From the NCBI GenBank assembly GCA_000277445.1, contig AJWJ01000426.1, positions 1-20,956 on the forward strand: a stretch of DNA of 20,956 bases. Direction: 5' to 3'. Positions within the stretch are counted from its first letter, which is position 1, and each line of letters opens with the position of its first letter. The notes under the pieces are model-generated. The model saw nothing but the letters and a program-made list of their open reading frames with translations, made no database searches and was not told the origin of the DNA. Positions 10,220 through 20,725 of this stretch are shown in pieces. The DNA is from Polysphondylium violaceum (taxonomy: Eukaryota; Evosea; Eumycetozoa; Dictyosteliales; Dictyosteliaceae). Position numbers and translations under genes: made by a program.

Positions 10220-11842
10220 ATGAATAAATTTGTAGCAATTCTACTCTTATTGTCTATTTCTACATCTGGAATCTTGGGTGTTTGTAAGTGTTTTTTATAG
10301 AAAGACGAGGGAATATAGCATTGTTGTTGTTGTTGCTGTTGCCATTAAAGAGTCATCAAATAGGCCTCAAATAGCACTTAGAAAAGAAAATTGATATCAA
10401 AAGAAAGAAGACATATATGCATCTTAATCAAAAACAATAACAAAACCCAAATATATATATTTTGATATTAATATAGCTACATTTTATCAAATATAGTAAA
10501 CTTTTTAACAGATTCGTGGATTAAAATTATTATTTCAAATTTGGACTCTGCACCTAAACCAGTTGCCTATCATACAGCAGTATTCAATGCAGTAAATAAT
10601 ACAATGTTAATATATGGTGGAGTTAATTCTACCAATGGAGCACTGAATACATTATCAAAATATGATTTAGTATCTGATAGTTGGTTTAGTTTCAATAGTT
10701 TTAATGTTTCAAACAATGATATAACTGCTATTCCCTCTGCTAGATATGGTCATGTTGCAGTAACTACTCTCTTTAACACAATGTATATTTTTGGTGGTAG
10801 AAATGAAACAACCGTATTCAATGATATTTATAAATTTAATATGGGTAATTTATAGAAAGAGATATATATATATATATATAGAAATAGAAATATATTTGGT
10901 AATTTGATTATTAATAATACTAAATTATATATAGAAAATGATATGTGGGTTAAAATTGAACCAAAAGGAGATGTACCAAAAGCAAGATGGGGTCATAGTG
11001 GTGTTACATTTACTAATAATAATCAATTTTTATTCTTTGGCGGAAGTACAAATATCGAAGGTACTGTTTTGGTAAACGATGTATTAAAGTATGATTTTGA
11101 ACATGATTCATGGATTAGCAACACCCCCACTGGTGCTTCTATACCCTCGAGTAGATATCTTCATAGTGCAGTGTTTACATTGACCAATGAGATGTTGGTC
11201 TATGGTGGTATTGTTCAAGATAAAGTGGTTTCTGATCAAATTTATATTTATTCTGCAGAGAATGACAGATGGTTGAATATGACTGTCAACGCCACCTCTC
11301 CCGAACCAGACGCCAGATCATCACATCAAGCCATCATGACCCCATTGGGCACAATGATTGTGTTTGGTGGTCACGACTCTAAAGGCAATCCAACCGATAC
11401 CACATGGAAATATACCATCTCTACCAATTCCTGGAAATTTATATCACCAGACAACTTGGGTCCCGTACCAAGAGCTGGTCACACTTGTATCTCGACTCAA
11501 TTCAACACAATGATGGTGTTTGGTGGCTATTCTGGCAACTATGCCTCCAATGGCCAAGTAAGCGGTGGTTCTTTTTTCAATGACATACATAAATACAATG
11601 TCGTAAACTCTGTATTAAGATCTTCAAGTGATGGTGTTGTATTGGTTGTCATTCTCAGTTTGGTCGGAACCATGGTGATTGCCTTGTGTTTTGCACTTGA
11701 TCTCATGAATGAAAAGAATGAAATCCAAAGATTGGAAATGATGGAACGTGAAGCCCTTGCAAAAAACAATGCCATTGAATTGGAAAAGATTAAATCTGAT
11801 AAAGAAAAAGCTGCCAAACCCCAACTCTTTGAAAAGTTTTAA
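10220..11842 (+). CDS. Kelch-propeller type I membrane protein
   Basis: The function is unknown; the layout is that of a cell-surface or endomembrane protein with an extracellular or lumenal beta-propeller. Exons read 10220-10283, 10512-10844 and 10935-11842 (434 residues). Exon 1 encodes a signal peptide, MNKFVAILLLLSISTSGILG, which is why this start was chosen. The join gives VYSWIK. Six kelch repeats follow (about residues 35-350), each with a GG pair after a hydrophobic strand (LIYGG, YIFGG, FFGG, LVYGG, IVFGG, MVFGG) and a Trp about 20-30 residues on. Repeats are typically introduced by ARYGH, ARWGH, SRYLH or PRAGH. A single membrane helix (about 365-387) precedes a charged 43-residue cytosolic tail rich in Glu and Lys. 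Intron 1 is 228 bp, the longest in the window. Intron 2 is 90 bp and contains an AT repeat. The third exon becomes GC-richer around 11280-11560. Confidence 0.8.
10862..10880. repeat. AT dinucleotide microsatellite in an intron
   Basis: About nine AT units lie inside the second intron (10845-10934) of the kelch gene. It is likely to vary in length between strains. Confidence 0.8.
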
Positions 11843-12173
11843 TAATACCTTTTACTAATAAGAAAAATAAATATTTTTAAACTTAATTTTATTTATCCGA
11901 GAATTTTATTTTATCGAGTCTATAGAGTTCTTAGAATCAAGTAAAAAGTGACAATAAATAAATACCAATTTGGCTCATCGTCTATCGGTCTCTGTCCTAA
12001 TTTTTTTAAAAGAGTTCAGCCTCGAAATTGGAAAACCGCGCATTTTTTCGAAATTTTAAAAAAAAAAAAAAAACACAACAGTTTTTTTTTAAATTGCTGA
12101 GGGAACTTATAAGCATATATGACAAAAAGAGAGATTATTTAAAGATATTGGATGAATAGTTTGATATCAAGAA
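11843..12173. other. Spacer between kelch and LIN54-like genes
   Basis: This 331-bp spacer contains AATAAA at 11866-11871, the likely poly(A) signal of the kelch gene. A GC-richer segment (about 11960-12050) follows, with TCGAAATT at 12022-12029 and a further CGAAATT at 12049-12055. A run of 17 A lies at 12058-12074. Two short upstream ORFs precede the next start codon (12119-12142 and 12152-12181, the second overlapping the start). No RNA gene was recognised. Confidence 0.55.
11866..11871 (+). terminator. Poly(A) signal of the kelch gene
   Basis: AATAAA begins 24 bases after the stop codon in an A/T-rich 3' flank, the normal place for a polyadenylation signal. Confidence 0.5.
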
Positions 12174-12181
12174 ATGGATAG
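12119..12181 (+). promoter_or_regulatory. Two upstream ORFs before the LIN54-like start
   Basis: The first mini-ORF (12119-12142) encodes MTKREII. The second (12152-12181) encodes MNSLISRNG and overlaps the main ATG at 12174 in another frame. If the transcript starts above 12119, scanning ribosomes would meet both before the main start, which could lower translation. The transcription start is not visible, so this is conditional. Confidence 0.3.
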
Positions 12182-14052
12182 TAGTCAAGCAACAGATACA
12201 GCAACAGATTCGCAAACAAGCTCTCTGAACATACATGAAAATAATGACATAAATAACATGAGCCGGCAAAATTCAACTTTTAAAGATGATATTAATAGTA
12301 ATAATAACAGTATGATGATCGATAATCAAAATCCTATTTCACTACAAGATCAAATACATATCGATGTTTCAATGGTTATTGATAATGCAAATTTAAATTC
12401 TAATCAGCAACAGATTCAAGTTGATTTACAACATATACAACAAGACCTTCACCAACAACAAGATTTGCAGCAACAGCAACACGAATCGTCACTAGAGCCA
12501 ACAATCGAGCAACAACAGGAAGCAAATTTAAATCATATAGCATCATCACTATCGACCCCTTTAATTCCACAATCACAACCTGTTCAACAACCACAATATC
12601 AAGCACCGTCGAATCCTCCACCACCAATTACAAGAAGAAGTTTGGCAAATCAAAATAATATGAATAAAAACAACAATAATAATATTAATAACAACAACAA
12701 CAATAATATCAGTCCAATTTCTTCAATAGAGAATCAAATTGATAAATTACAATCAAGAAATTCATCATCTGAATCATCAGCCTTATCGACCCTTAGTAAT
12801 CTTTCCCAAATATTTAATAATAACAATAATAGTAATAACAACAACACTTCAACACCATTATCTACACCACCATCATCTTTATCATCATCATCAAATACAT
12901 TAGTAGGATCTACATCATCATTAACATCATCAGCGCCCTCATCACAAAATACAACTACCACCACCACCACCACCACCACAACATCAACGCCAACAACGGC
13001 AACACCAACACCAACAACATCACAACCACCACCAGTTACAAATGAATGTAGAAGATGTCACTGTAAAAATTCCAAATGTTTAAAAATGTATTGTGAATGC
13101 TTTGCAAATAGAGTACTGTGCAATGGTTGCCTATGTTTTGGTTGTATGAATAATGAAGCCAATATTGAAAAAGTTGAACGTGCACGTGCACAAACTTTGG
13201 AGAGAAATCCAGATGCTTTCTCAATACCAATTAAAAAAGCACAAATAAGAGGTTGTCATTGTCGGAGAAGTCATTGTTTAAAGAAATATTGTGAATGTTT
13301 TCAAGCAAATATTCAATGTACAGATAATTGTAAATGTATAGATTGTAAAAATCATTCACATCCAAAAGATACCGATAAGAGTAGAAGAGACGATGTACCA
13401 TTAAATTCCCAGTCCCTATTAAAAAAAGCTAAAATTTCAAATAATAATGGATCAATACAATCTTTCCCACCTCAACAACAACAACAACAACAACAAATAC
13501 CTCTACAAATTCCAATTCAAACTAAAAACAATGTACATAATCAACAACAACTACAACAACCACAACTACACCAATATCAACAAACAATTAATAACAACAA
13601 TTATAATAATAATAGTTCAATCGAAAATTCATTTTTAAAACAAAATTTGTTAAAACTAAATTCTTTTACAGAGTATGTTTATATATACTTATATTTATAG
13701 ATATGGTTGTGCTTTTACTAATATAATTTTATAAAGTGATTTATATAAAAAATTAAAACTAGATCAAATTAAGAATCTATCTTTGGAATTTATAAAAATT
13801 ATAAAGGATGGAAAAACAGGTACCTCACCAATCAAAGTTTCATTAGTGTGTGAAGAGGAACTGGATGATTTTAATTCAAATAGTAAAGATCATAATAATC
13901 GTCAAAAAGAAGAGCAAGAAAGACAAGAAAGAGAAGAAAAAGAAAGAGAATCAAATTTTGTTAAAAGAGAAGCTGGAATTTTAACTAGTTTTTCTACATT
14001 TTTAAAAAACTTGATCGAAACTGATCAAGATGAAAATAATAACGAAATATAA
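12174..14052 (+). CDS. Tesmin/TSO1-like CXC DNA-binding protein (LIN54-like)
   Basis: This is a nuclear DNA-binding protein of the CXC family. LIN54/Mip120 members belong to MuvB/DREAM complexes that control cell-cycle genes and bind CHR sites (TTTGAA-like). Exons read 12174-13672 and 13737-14052 (604 residues). The first 285 residues are mostly Gln, Asn, Ser and Thr tracts. Two cysteine-rich CXC motifs follow at about residues 290-325 and 358-393, starting ECRRCHCKNSKC and GCHCRRSHC. Each contains the CLKxYCECF core, with the Tyr that inserts into the DNA minor groove in LIN54. RNPDAF lies between them, as in the family, though the linker is shorter than in human LIN54. A Gln/Asn region and a charged helical C-terminus (residues about 500-604) complete it. 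The second exon starts after ATAAAG at 13736, giving DDLYKKLKLDQ. LIN54 orthology rather than another CXC paralogue is inferred. Confidence 0.85.
12951..12990 (+). repeat. Thr-encoding ACC/ACA repeat
   Basis: A run of ACx codons gives a poly-Thr tract N-terminal to the first CXC motif. CAA (Gln) and AAC/AAT (Asn) tracts also occur at about 12660-12710, 13470-13500 and 13590-13615 in the same gene. Confidence 0.75.
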
Positions 14053-14161
14053 TAATAATAATAATAACACTAGTCGTAATAAAACTAATTTATCATTATC
14101 ATCATAATTACTTTTACACATTCTATAAAACATATTCTTACATCTTTTATTATTTTACTTT

Positions 14162-15120
14162 TTATAATTGAATATCTTGTGGAATACCAACAATAGCACA
14201 ACTCTTTTCCCAGAGTTTAGACCAATTAGAGGTTTCGAGTGAATATCTACTGGATGCTACTTTATCTTTAAGAGAAAAGTATTGACCTTTTACATCTTTA
14301 AGAGCTGGATCTTTTCCAATGGCCAAATTAGAAACGGCATCGGCACTAGTCTCGACAGTGGTAAAGAAAAGGGAACCAAGCTTCATGACAAATAAAACGG
14401 CTGGATTTAAATTTTTAAATAAATTTGTTTGAACTACACCTGGATGGATTACATTGACAGTGATGTTTGATTTCTTTTCTTGTAATCTACGATTGAGTTC
14501 ATAGGTGAATAATAAATTACATAATTTAGATTTGTTATAGTATTTAATTGGGGAATAGCCTTTTTCATCAACACTAAGATTATCAAAATCGAGTCCACCA
14601 GCCATATTGTGTGCTCTAGATCCAACAACTACAACTCTTGGTTCACTAGATTGAGACAACTTTGGCAATAATAAGTTTGTAAGTAAAAATGGACCAATGT
14701 GATTTACACCAAATTGCATTTCTAAACCATCTTTGGTTTTTGAATAAGGTGGACCATAAAGACCTATAGAGAAAAATATTGTTATTATTTTGTTTTGTTT
14801 GGTAATTATTATTATTCACGTTTACAATACTTACCTGCATTATTAATTAAAGTATCTAAAGGAGTGTTTGTTTCTAAAAATGTATTTACAAAGCTTTTAA
14901 TTGATTCTTGTGAAGAAAGATCAAGTTTAAGGGAACGAACTGAACCTGGTTTATTTGTAGCAGTTTCAATTTCTTGAATTGCAGCTTGTACAGCGGCGTC
15001 ATCACCTCTACAAGCAATGATAACGTTGTAATTTGCATTCACCATTCTTTTAGCAGTTTCTTTACCAATACCAGCATTTCCACCAGTAATTATACAAGTT
15101 TTATTTGTGTTTTGGAACAT
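14162..15120 (-). CDS. Short-chain dehydrogenase/reductase, retinol-dehydrogenase-like
   Basis: This is an NAD(P)-dependent oxidoreductase of the classical SDR fold; the substrate cannot be read from sequence. Exons on the minus strand read 15120-14835 and 14763-14162 (295 residues, normal for the family), with a 71-bp intron splitting the last Gly codon of NNAG. The cofactor-binding TGGNAGIG lies at residues 12-19 and NNAG at about 93-96. Ser144 (VVVGSRAH) precedes the catalytic pair Tyr171 and Lys175 in YNKSK. The Ser-to-Tyr spacing of 27 residues, the LYGPP and GVNHIGPFLLT blocks and VIHPGVV place it near RDH11-14 and WW-domain oxidoreductase relatives. No signal peptide or clear membrane anchor is seen, so it is probably cytosolic or peripheral. 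It converges on the LIN54-like gene, with 109 bp between the stop codons. Confidence 0.87.
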
Positions 15121-15633
15121 TTTTATTTGATTAGATTAATAGATTTGTATTTGTTATGATCTTTAATTGTGTATTAACAACAAATATAAATAGTTTTTTT
15201 TGAAAATGTGTGGTGGGGGAGAAAGCAGATTTTTTTTTTTTCAAAAAAATTCAGAAGATTTTTACAAAACGTGAAAATGATGTCATTATATATTGTTCTT
15301 ACTTTTTACCAAAAAAAAAAACCCAATTGTCGGGATTGAAAGAGATATTCATGTACCAGGCTACCATTCCACCGTTTCCATTCCTTGGTACCTCGAAAAA
15401 ATGAAATGTAGTTTGAAATTTTCAATGATAAATTCAATACTTCATTTAAAAGATGTGACACCTAAATTATATTTATTTTTATCTCTACTTTTATCTTAAT
15501 CTTTTGAAAAAGATTGCCTGGTGATGAAAAAATCTAGATATTCGGGATTCATTGATACTACTCTTTCCCACCTCTCATAAATTAGAACGCACATAGCTTT
15601 TAATAAATAAATATTAATAATTAAATGTATATT
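15121..15633. other. Spacer upstream of the SDR gene and downstream of the kinesin gene
   Basis: This 513-bp spacer is the longest in the window. On the SDR side lie complementary T and A runs (15231-15247), likely part of its promoter. A patch at about 15328-15400 is distinctly GC-richer than usual spacer DNA. It carries a short stem (15353-15360 with 15383-15391, one bulge). Open frames of 60-70 codons cross the patch but lack a clear start context, known domain or biased codon use, so no gene is called. Confidence 0.5.
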
Positions 15634-15638
15634 TTATT
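15633..15638 (-). terminator. Poly(A) signal overlapping the kinesin stop codon
   Basis: On the minus strand AATAAA overlaps the TAA stop of the kinesin gene. It is probably too close to act as the main signal, but no other AATAAA was seen just downstream, so its use is uncertain. Confidence 0.25.
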
Positions 15639-18600
15639 TCCATAATTTAATAGATTTATCGTTACTACCAGAGAGGAAGAAATCTTTTCCAGAAATCAAA
15701 CAATTTACAGAGGATTCGTGGCCCATAAAAGAGACATTGGTAATCAAGTATGGATCCCAACCTTTTATAGTTGAGTCTCTACCACCCGAGAATATCATTC
15801 CGTTATGGACCATTAAACTGTTGACCCAATCTTGATGGGCATTATTGATAATTTTAGATTGTTGATATAATATAGCTGCATTTGGTGATTGTTGTTGAGA
15901 TTGTTGTTGAGGGAACATTAGTAAATCGCTAGAGGCACGAAGTGAGCTTGGTACAAATGAAGAGTTTGAGGGGGAAACACTACTACCTAGACTACCACCA
16001 CTACTGCCACTGATATCCCATCTCTTTATGGATCTATCCCTACTACCACTAAAAAGCACTTCATCCAATACACAGATACTATTGACACCATCGTGATGAG
16101 GTGGTTGAAGTTTTTGAGCCAACTCTAAACTATCCTTATGAAACAAGTTGATTGTATGATCACGTGAGCCTGTGACCAAGTATTTAGAGGTGGTGGTCAT
16201 AGAGAAAACACTGCCGGTGTGATGGTTCTTAGAGGATGCTGGTGTCTTTAATGATTTCATTGATCTTACATCCCAAACTTTGATACAACCATTTTCCAAT
16301 CCACCAAAAATATAGAAACCATGACTCGTCATACTTTGTAAATCTGATTGTATCTTTAGATTCTTTATATTGGAACAAGTTGGTGATCTAATATCCCAAA
16401 TCTTTACCACCTTTTCAGCGCCGCCACTAAAGAGTAAACCAGTGCCACTATGGATTAATAAAGATTTAACTGATCCACTGTGACCAGAGAGATCATTGAC
16501 ACAGTCACCGATATTTAAATCCCATATTTTGATCACCTTGTCAATGCCACCACTGTAAAAGGTTTTAATATTTTGATCATCCAACAACAATGTATTGACA
16601 CCGCCATCATGACCATTAAAAGACCAATTGGGACGTGTAAAGTTTTCATTGAATTCTGGTTTCTTTGGATAGGTAACAGCAGATAAATAATCATCTATAT
16701 TTAATTTATCTCTATATTTCTTTAATCTTGAATCTGGTCTTGGTACAGATGATAATCTTGTAAATACATCGGTGGATGGTATTTGATTATCATTGTGAAT
16801 TGCTGAAGTTGATGATGATGGGATTGATAATAAGAGTGGTGATTGAGATGGTAATAAAGTTGAGCTATCATTTCTTTTTAATAATTTACTTGGTGAATTT
16901 TGATTCAAGAATTTTTTTGTATCAATTTCAACATCTAATACATCTTTATTAAATATTGAATGATCTAATGATTCTTCTGATTCTCTCATATTATTATTAT
17001 TATTGCTATTATTTAAACTATTACTATTATTATTATTTCTATTTTTCAATCTTTCTTTATCTAATTTAATTTCACCAAGTAATTGATCCAATTTTGAGCC
17101 TAAATCTAAATTTGATAAAGAAGGAGAACTATAAATATTTATATTATCTGTTTTAAATTGAGGTGGTGTTACAGTGATATTAATTTTTTGAATTTCTTCA
17201 ATTTCTCGAAGTTGTCTAAGATTATTATTATTATCTATTAAATTATCATTATTATTGATATTATCTTCTATTCTACTATTATTATTATCTATTGAAACAT
17301 TATTGTTATCTATTAAATTGCTATTACTATTATTACTATCATCATCAATTGTAAATGGGGTTGAGTTATTTTGTTGTTTTGATTTTCTATTCATATCAGC
17401 ATATTCTATACAAAGTTCTAGAGAGGATTGAATGAGTTTGGGTAATTTTTCAAAAGAAGTATTTGAAACAATTCTAAGGATTTCAGGTTCATCCAAACAT
17501 TCATCTGAAACCTTTGCCAATTTATGTTGAGATTGTTTAATTAAATCATTTTGAATTTTAATATTTGATTCGAGGCTAGAGTATTTCTCATTGTATTCAT
17601 TCTTTGGAAGAGTACTTATCTTTTTCTTTAATTCATTGGATTGTTTGACATATAATTCCTTTTGTTTGAAATTGTTTTCCAGTAGTTCTTGCAATTCATT
17701 TCTTTCCAAATTCTTTTGAATTTGATTAATCAACCATACTCTCCAATTGGGTTCATTGATTGATTTTCTCTTTGCAGTGACTACGACTGGATTTGGTTTG
17801 GCAGCAGATTTCAATGTGGGACTATTCTTGTTGACAATCGTCTTTTGAATGACTCTTTGTTTGTGTGTTTCAATGTCTTTGAGTTTCTTTTTATAGGATT
17901 CAGATTCGTCAATCTTTTTCTGTAAGAGTAAATCTTTTTTCTTTGATTGTGTTTTCAATTGACCAATGAGAACTTCAGTTTTTCTAGCCTCCTTTTTAAG
18001 ATTCTCCAATTCCTTGGTTTGAGTTTGTTTAGCTTCATCTCGTTTCTTTAATTCGTCTCTCATTTTCTTGAGTAACTCTGATTTCTGTCTCTTTGTGTCT
18101 CTGATATCTGCTTCTAAAGCCTCGACTCTTTCCTCACTCTTGCTCTTGAGATCCAATAGACGTTGGTAGTCTTTCTTTGAGCGAGAATGTTGGTCCAATT
18201 GATTCTTTAATTCATTCAACTTCTTTTCATAATGTTGGGTGAGTCTTGTTTTCTCGTCGTCATAAGTGGGCGTCACCTTGTCTTTTTCCAACTCTTTGAG
18301 TACTTGATCTTTCTCTTCCTTGATTGCCTCCAATTGGGATTCCAATTCCTTTATTCTACCGTCAAATTGTTCCTTCATCTGTTGATACTGATACTTTGTT
18401 CTCGAAATCAATTCCAATTCCTCTTCCTTTTCATTGATGTACTGATTCAAGTCTGTCAATTCCACACTATCGTTTTCAATGATTTCAATTTCATTTTCAT
18501 TCTCTTCCATTTGAATATCTTGTTGTTGTTGTTCTTGATCAACTTGGTCATTGTCATTGTCTGTGCCATCTTTCTTTTTACCTAATAATACATATTGAAA

Positions 18601-20606
18601 TTGTTCAAACAATTCACTAAAGAATGAGATATCTTTACTTGGTGAAAAGTTATTTATATAATTAAAGGCAACTTCTTCCAATGATTTAATTTTACCTGCT
18701 AACACCTTTGATTTACTTGTAACTTTGTTGGAAATATCTTGCAACATATTATTTTCAAATTCCAATTGTGATACTTTCATGTTTAAATCAAATATTATTT
18801 TTTCATTTGCACTAATATTATTATTATTATTATTGTTATTATTATTATTATTATTATTATTCTGTTTAATACTATTATTATTACTGGTATTATTAATTAA
18901 CTTTGTACTTGAATTTGATTTAAATAAAGGTGGTTTAACAATATTATTACTATTGGCTGTTGATGGACTATTACTACTACTGCTATTACTATTGCTCACT
19001 CTAGGACTATTATTACTTGATCTATATGATGAATTATTGCCACCACCACCACTACTACTATTACTACTACTATTAGATACAGAAGGATTACTATTAGATT
19101 TTATATCATCTAATAAACCATTATTTCCCAATAAACTATTAATATTAATCTCTCTACAAGTACATTTGATTAATTCATCTTTTAATATTGAAACCTGTGA
19201 TTTTAATGTCGTTATTTGTTGTGTTATAGGATCAACATTGACCACTGGCTTATTCATAATATTTCTTGCTCTGTATGCATATTTTAATGTCTAGATGATG
19301 TTTATACAATTAGTATACACAAGTACAATAACAACAATAATAACTTGATTTACATACATTTAAAGTCTCTTCAAAATTTGAATCTGCAGGAGATATACAT
19401 GCAATCATTAGGGTTTTAGAATTACCACCCAACGATGACTGAAGCATACGAGTTAACTTTGAATCTCTATAGGGAATGTGTTTGGGTTTATTTGTTCGTC
19501 TAGTGTCACCAAGGGCACTGATTACATTGCCCAATGCCAATAGACCACTGTTGATATTAATACCCTCTTTTAATCTCTGTCCCTCTGCCTTTGTCTTTTT
19601 AATTCTTTCACTGCCTGCCAAATCTACAAAATGAAACATTGATCGAATGGTAGGATTCTTTTCATCAAACGACATGTCTTCCTCCTCTTGATCTTCTTCA
19701 TCGTTTAATCCCATCTCTTCTACCAATCCCTCGATGCCCAACATACTAGTGTTGGCATCGTCTTTGATTTTCTTTGTCTTTGCAGTGCCGCCAGATTTAC
19801 CGTTGCCATTGATGGTCGTTTGTTCGACAATGATGGAAAATATAGCATGCGATCTACTCGAATGAAAATTCATCAATGTCGAACCGGTGGTTCTCGACTG
19901 CGAACCTCTAATAAGTGAATCCTCCATTTGATTTCTTGATCTAACAATCTCCTCCACCAAACCCGGTATGTAAACCTCACCATTTGCCTTTTCTCTAATG
20001 GGTAAACCACCTGGTGTAGGATAGGGATTAAGCATATCTTTAATCTCTTCGTTATATAATTCTAAAAATGATACTTTTAATACAATTTGATGAGTAGACT
20101 TCTTACTCTCTACTTTATCAAATACAAGATCAATGACTCTTGGAATAACACCCAAATCCTCTGGTGCAACTCCTATCGTTGTTGCACTACCCATTGTATG
20201 AGTTTTACCTATATACATGTATTGTTGATATTGACATTAATACACACTCTACTGCGACTGTCCCTATTCCTTTATGTTCTCTACACCTACCTGAACCAGT
20301 TTGACCATATGCTAAAATAGTTGAATTGTAACCTTCAAACAAAGAGTCTACCAAATGACATACACAATCATCAAATATCTCTTGTTGGATAGATTTACTA
20401 TTGAATACATAATCAAAAGTAAAAGTCTGATCCTTTTCACCAATGATAACTTGAGGCACACCGTCCACATATTTTACAACTTCATTTGATCTTTCATTAA
20501 TTTCTTTTTGACTAAGAGGTCTCACTCTGAGAGCCACTCTTACTGAACAATCTTCATCGTTATTATTACTGCTGCTGTTATTATTACTATTATCATCTAT
20601 ATTCAT
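15634..20606 (-). CDS. KIF21-like kinesin-4 with C-terminal WD40 propeller
   Basis: This is a microtubule motor protein. KIF21-type kinesin-4 proteins walk to plus ends and slow microtubule growth. Minus-strand exons read 20606-20291, 20208-19358 and 19290-15634 (1607 residues). The first junction restores the ATP P-loop GQTGSGKTHTMG (Lys107). The second gives [15 protein letters not shown], the conserved end of the motor. The motor also has [11 protein letters not shown] (switch I) and DLAGSER (switch II). An acidic insertion of roughly 55 residues precedes switch II. The neck is followed by Ser/Asn tracts, then strong coiled coil (about residues 670-870) and a weaker one (about 920-985). 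Seven WD40 blades fill about 1275-1607, ending [11 protein letters not shown]. The third exon has an ATG at 19257, but spliced text shows it is internal, so motor and WD40 belong to one gene. It may match D. discoideum kif8, but I cannot confirm this. Confidence 0.88.
18812..18863 (-). repeat. Asn-encoding trinucleotide repeat in the kinesin gene
   Basis: On the + strand this reads as ATT units with one ATTGTT variation; on the coding strand it is a poly-Asn tract in the linker between motor and coiled coil. Similar Ser/Asn tracts occur at about 18955-19090. Confidence 0.8.
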
Positions 20607-20653
20607 TTTCGTACTCTTTTTCTTTTTTCCTTTTATATAAAATATCTATATTA

Positions 20654-20681
20654 CAACACACACACACGCAGCCACACACAC
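20654..20681. repeat. CA microsatellite, interrupted
   Basis: Repeated CA units are broken by a short GCAGC segment in the presumed 5' flank of the kinesin gene. Confidence 0.75.
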
Positions 20682-20706
20682 TATATTTCGTTGATTTCGT
20701 AGATAA

Positions 20707-20725
20707 ATAGATAGATAGATAGATA
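20707..20725. repeat. GATA tetranucleotide microsatellite
   Basis: Four to five GATA units lie upstream of the kinesin start; likely polymorphic in length. Confidence 0.75.

Noticed and set aside
15293-15499. 68-codon + strand frame in the SDR-kinesin spacer
   Set aside because: It has no recognisable domain, the frame runs into A/T-rich low-complexity sequence, and overlapping frames are equally open.
15634-19257. A separate WD40/coiled-coil gene starting at the ATG at 19257
   Set aside because: The frame continues upstream through [11 protein letters not shown] to a splice acceptor, which completes the kinesin motor; the ATG is internal.
18725-19294. 189-codon + strand frame rich in Leu opposite the kinesin gene
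   Set aside because: It is the antisense of Asn/Ser codon tracts, which read as Leu runs; it is not a membrane protein gene.
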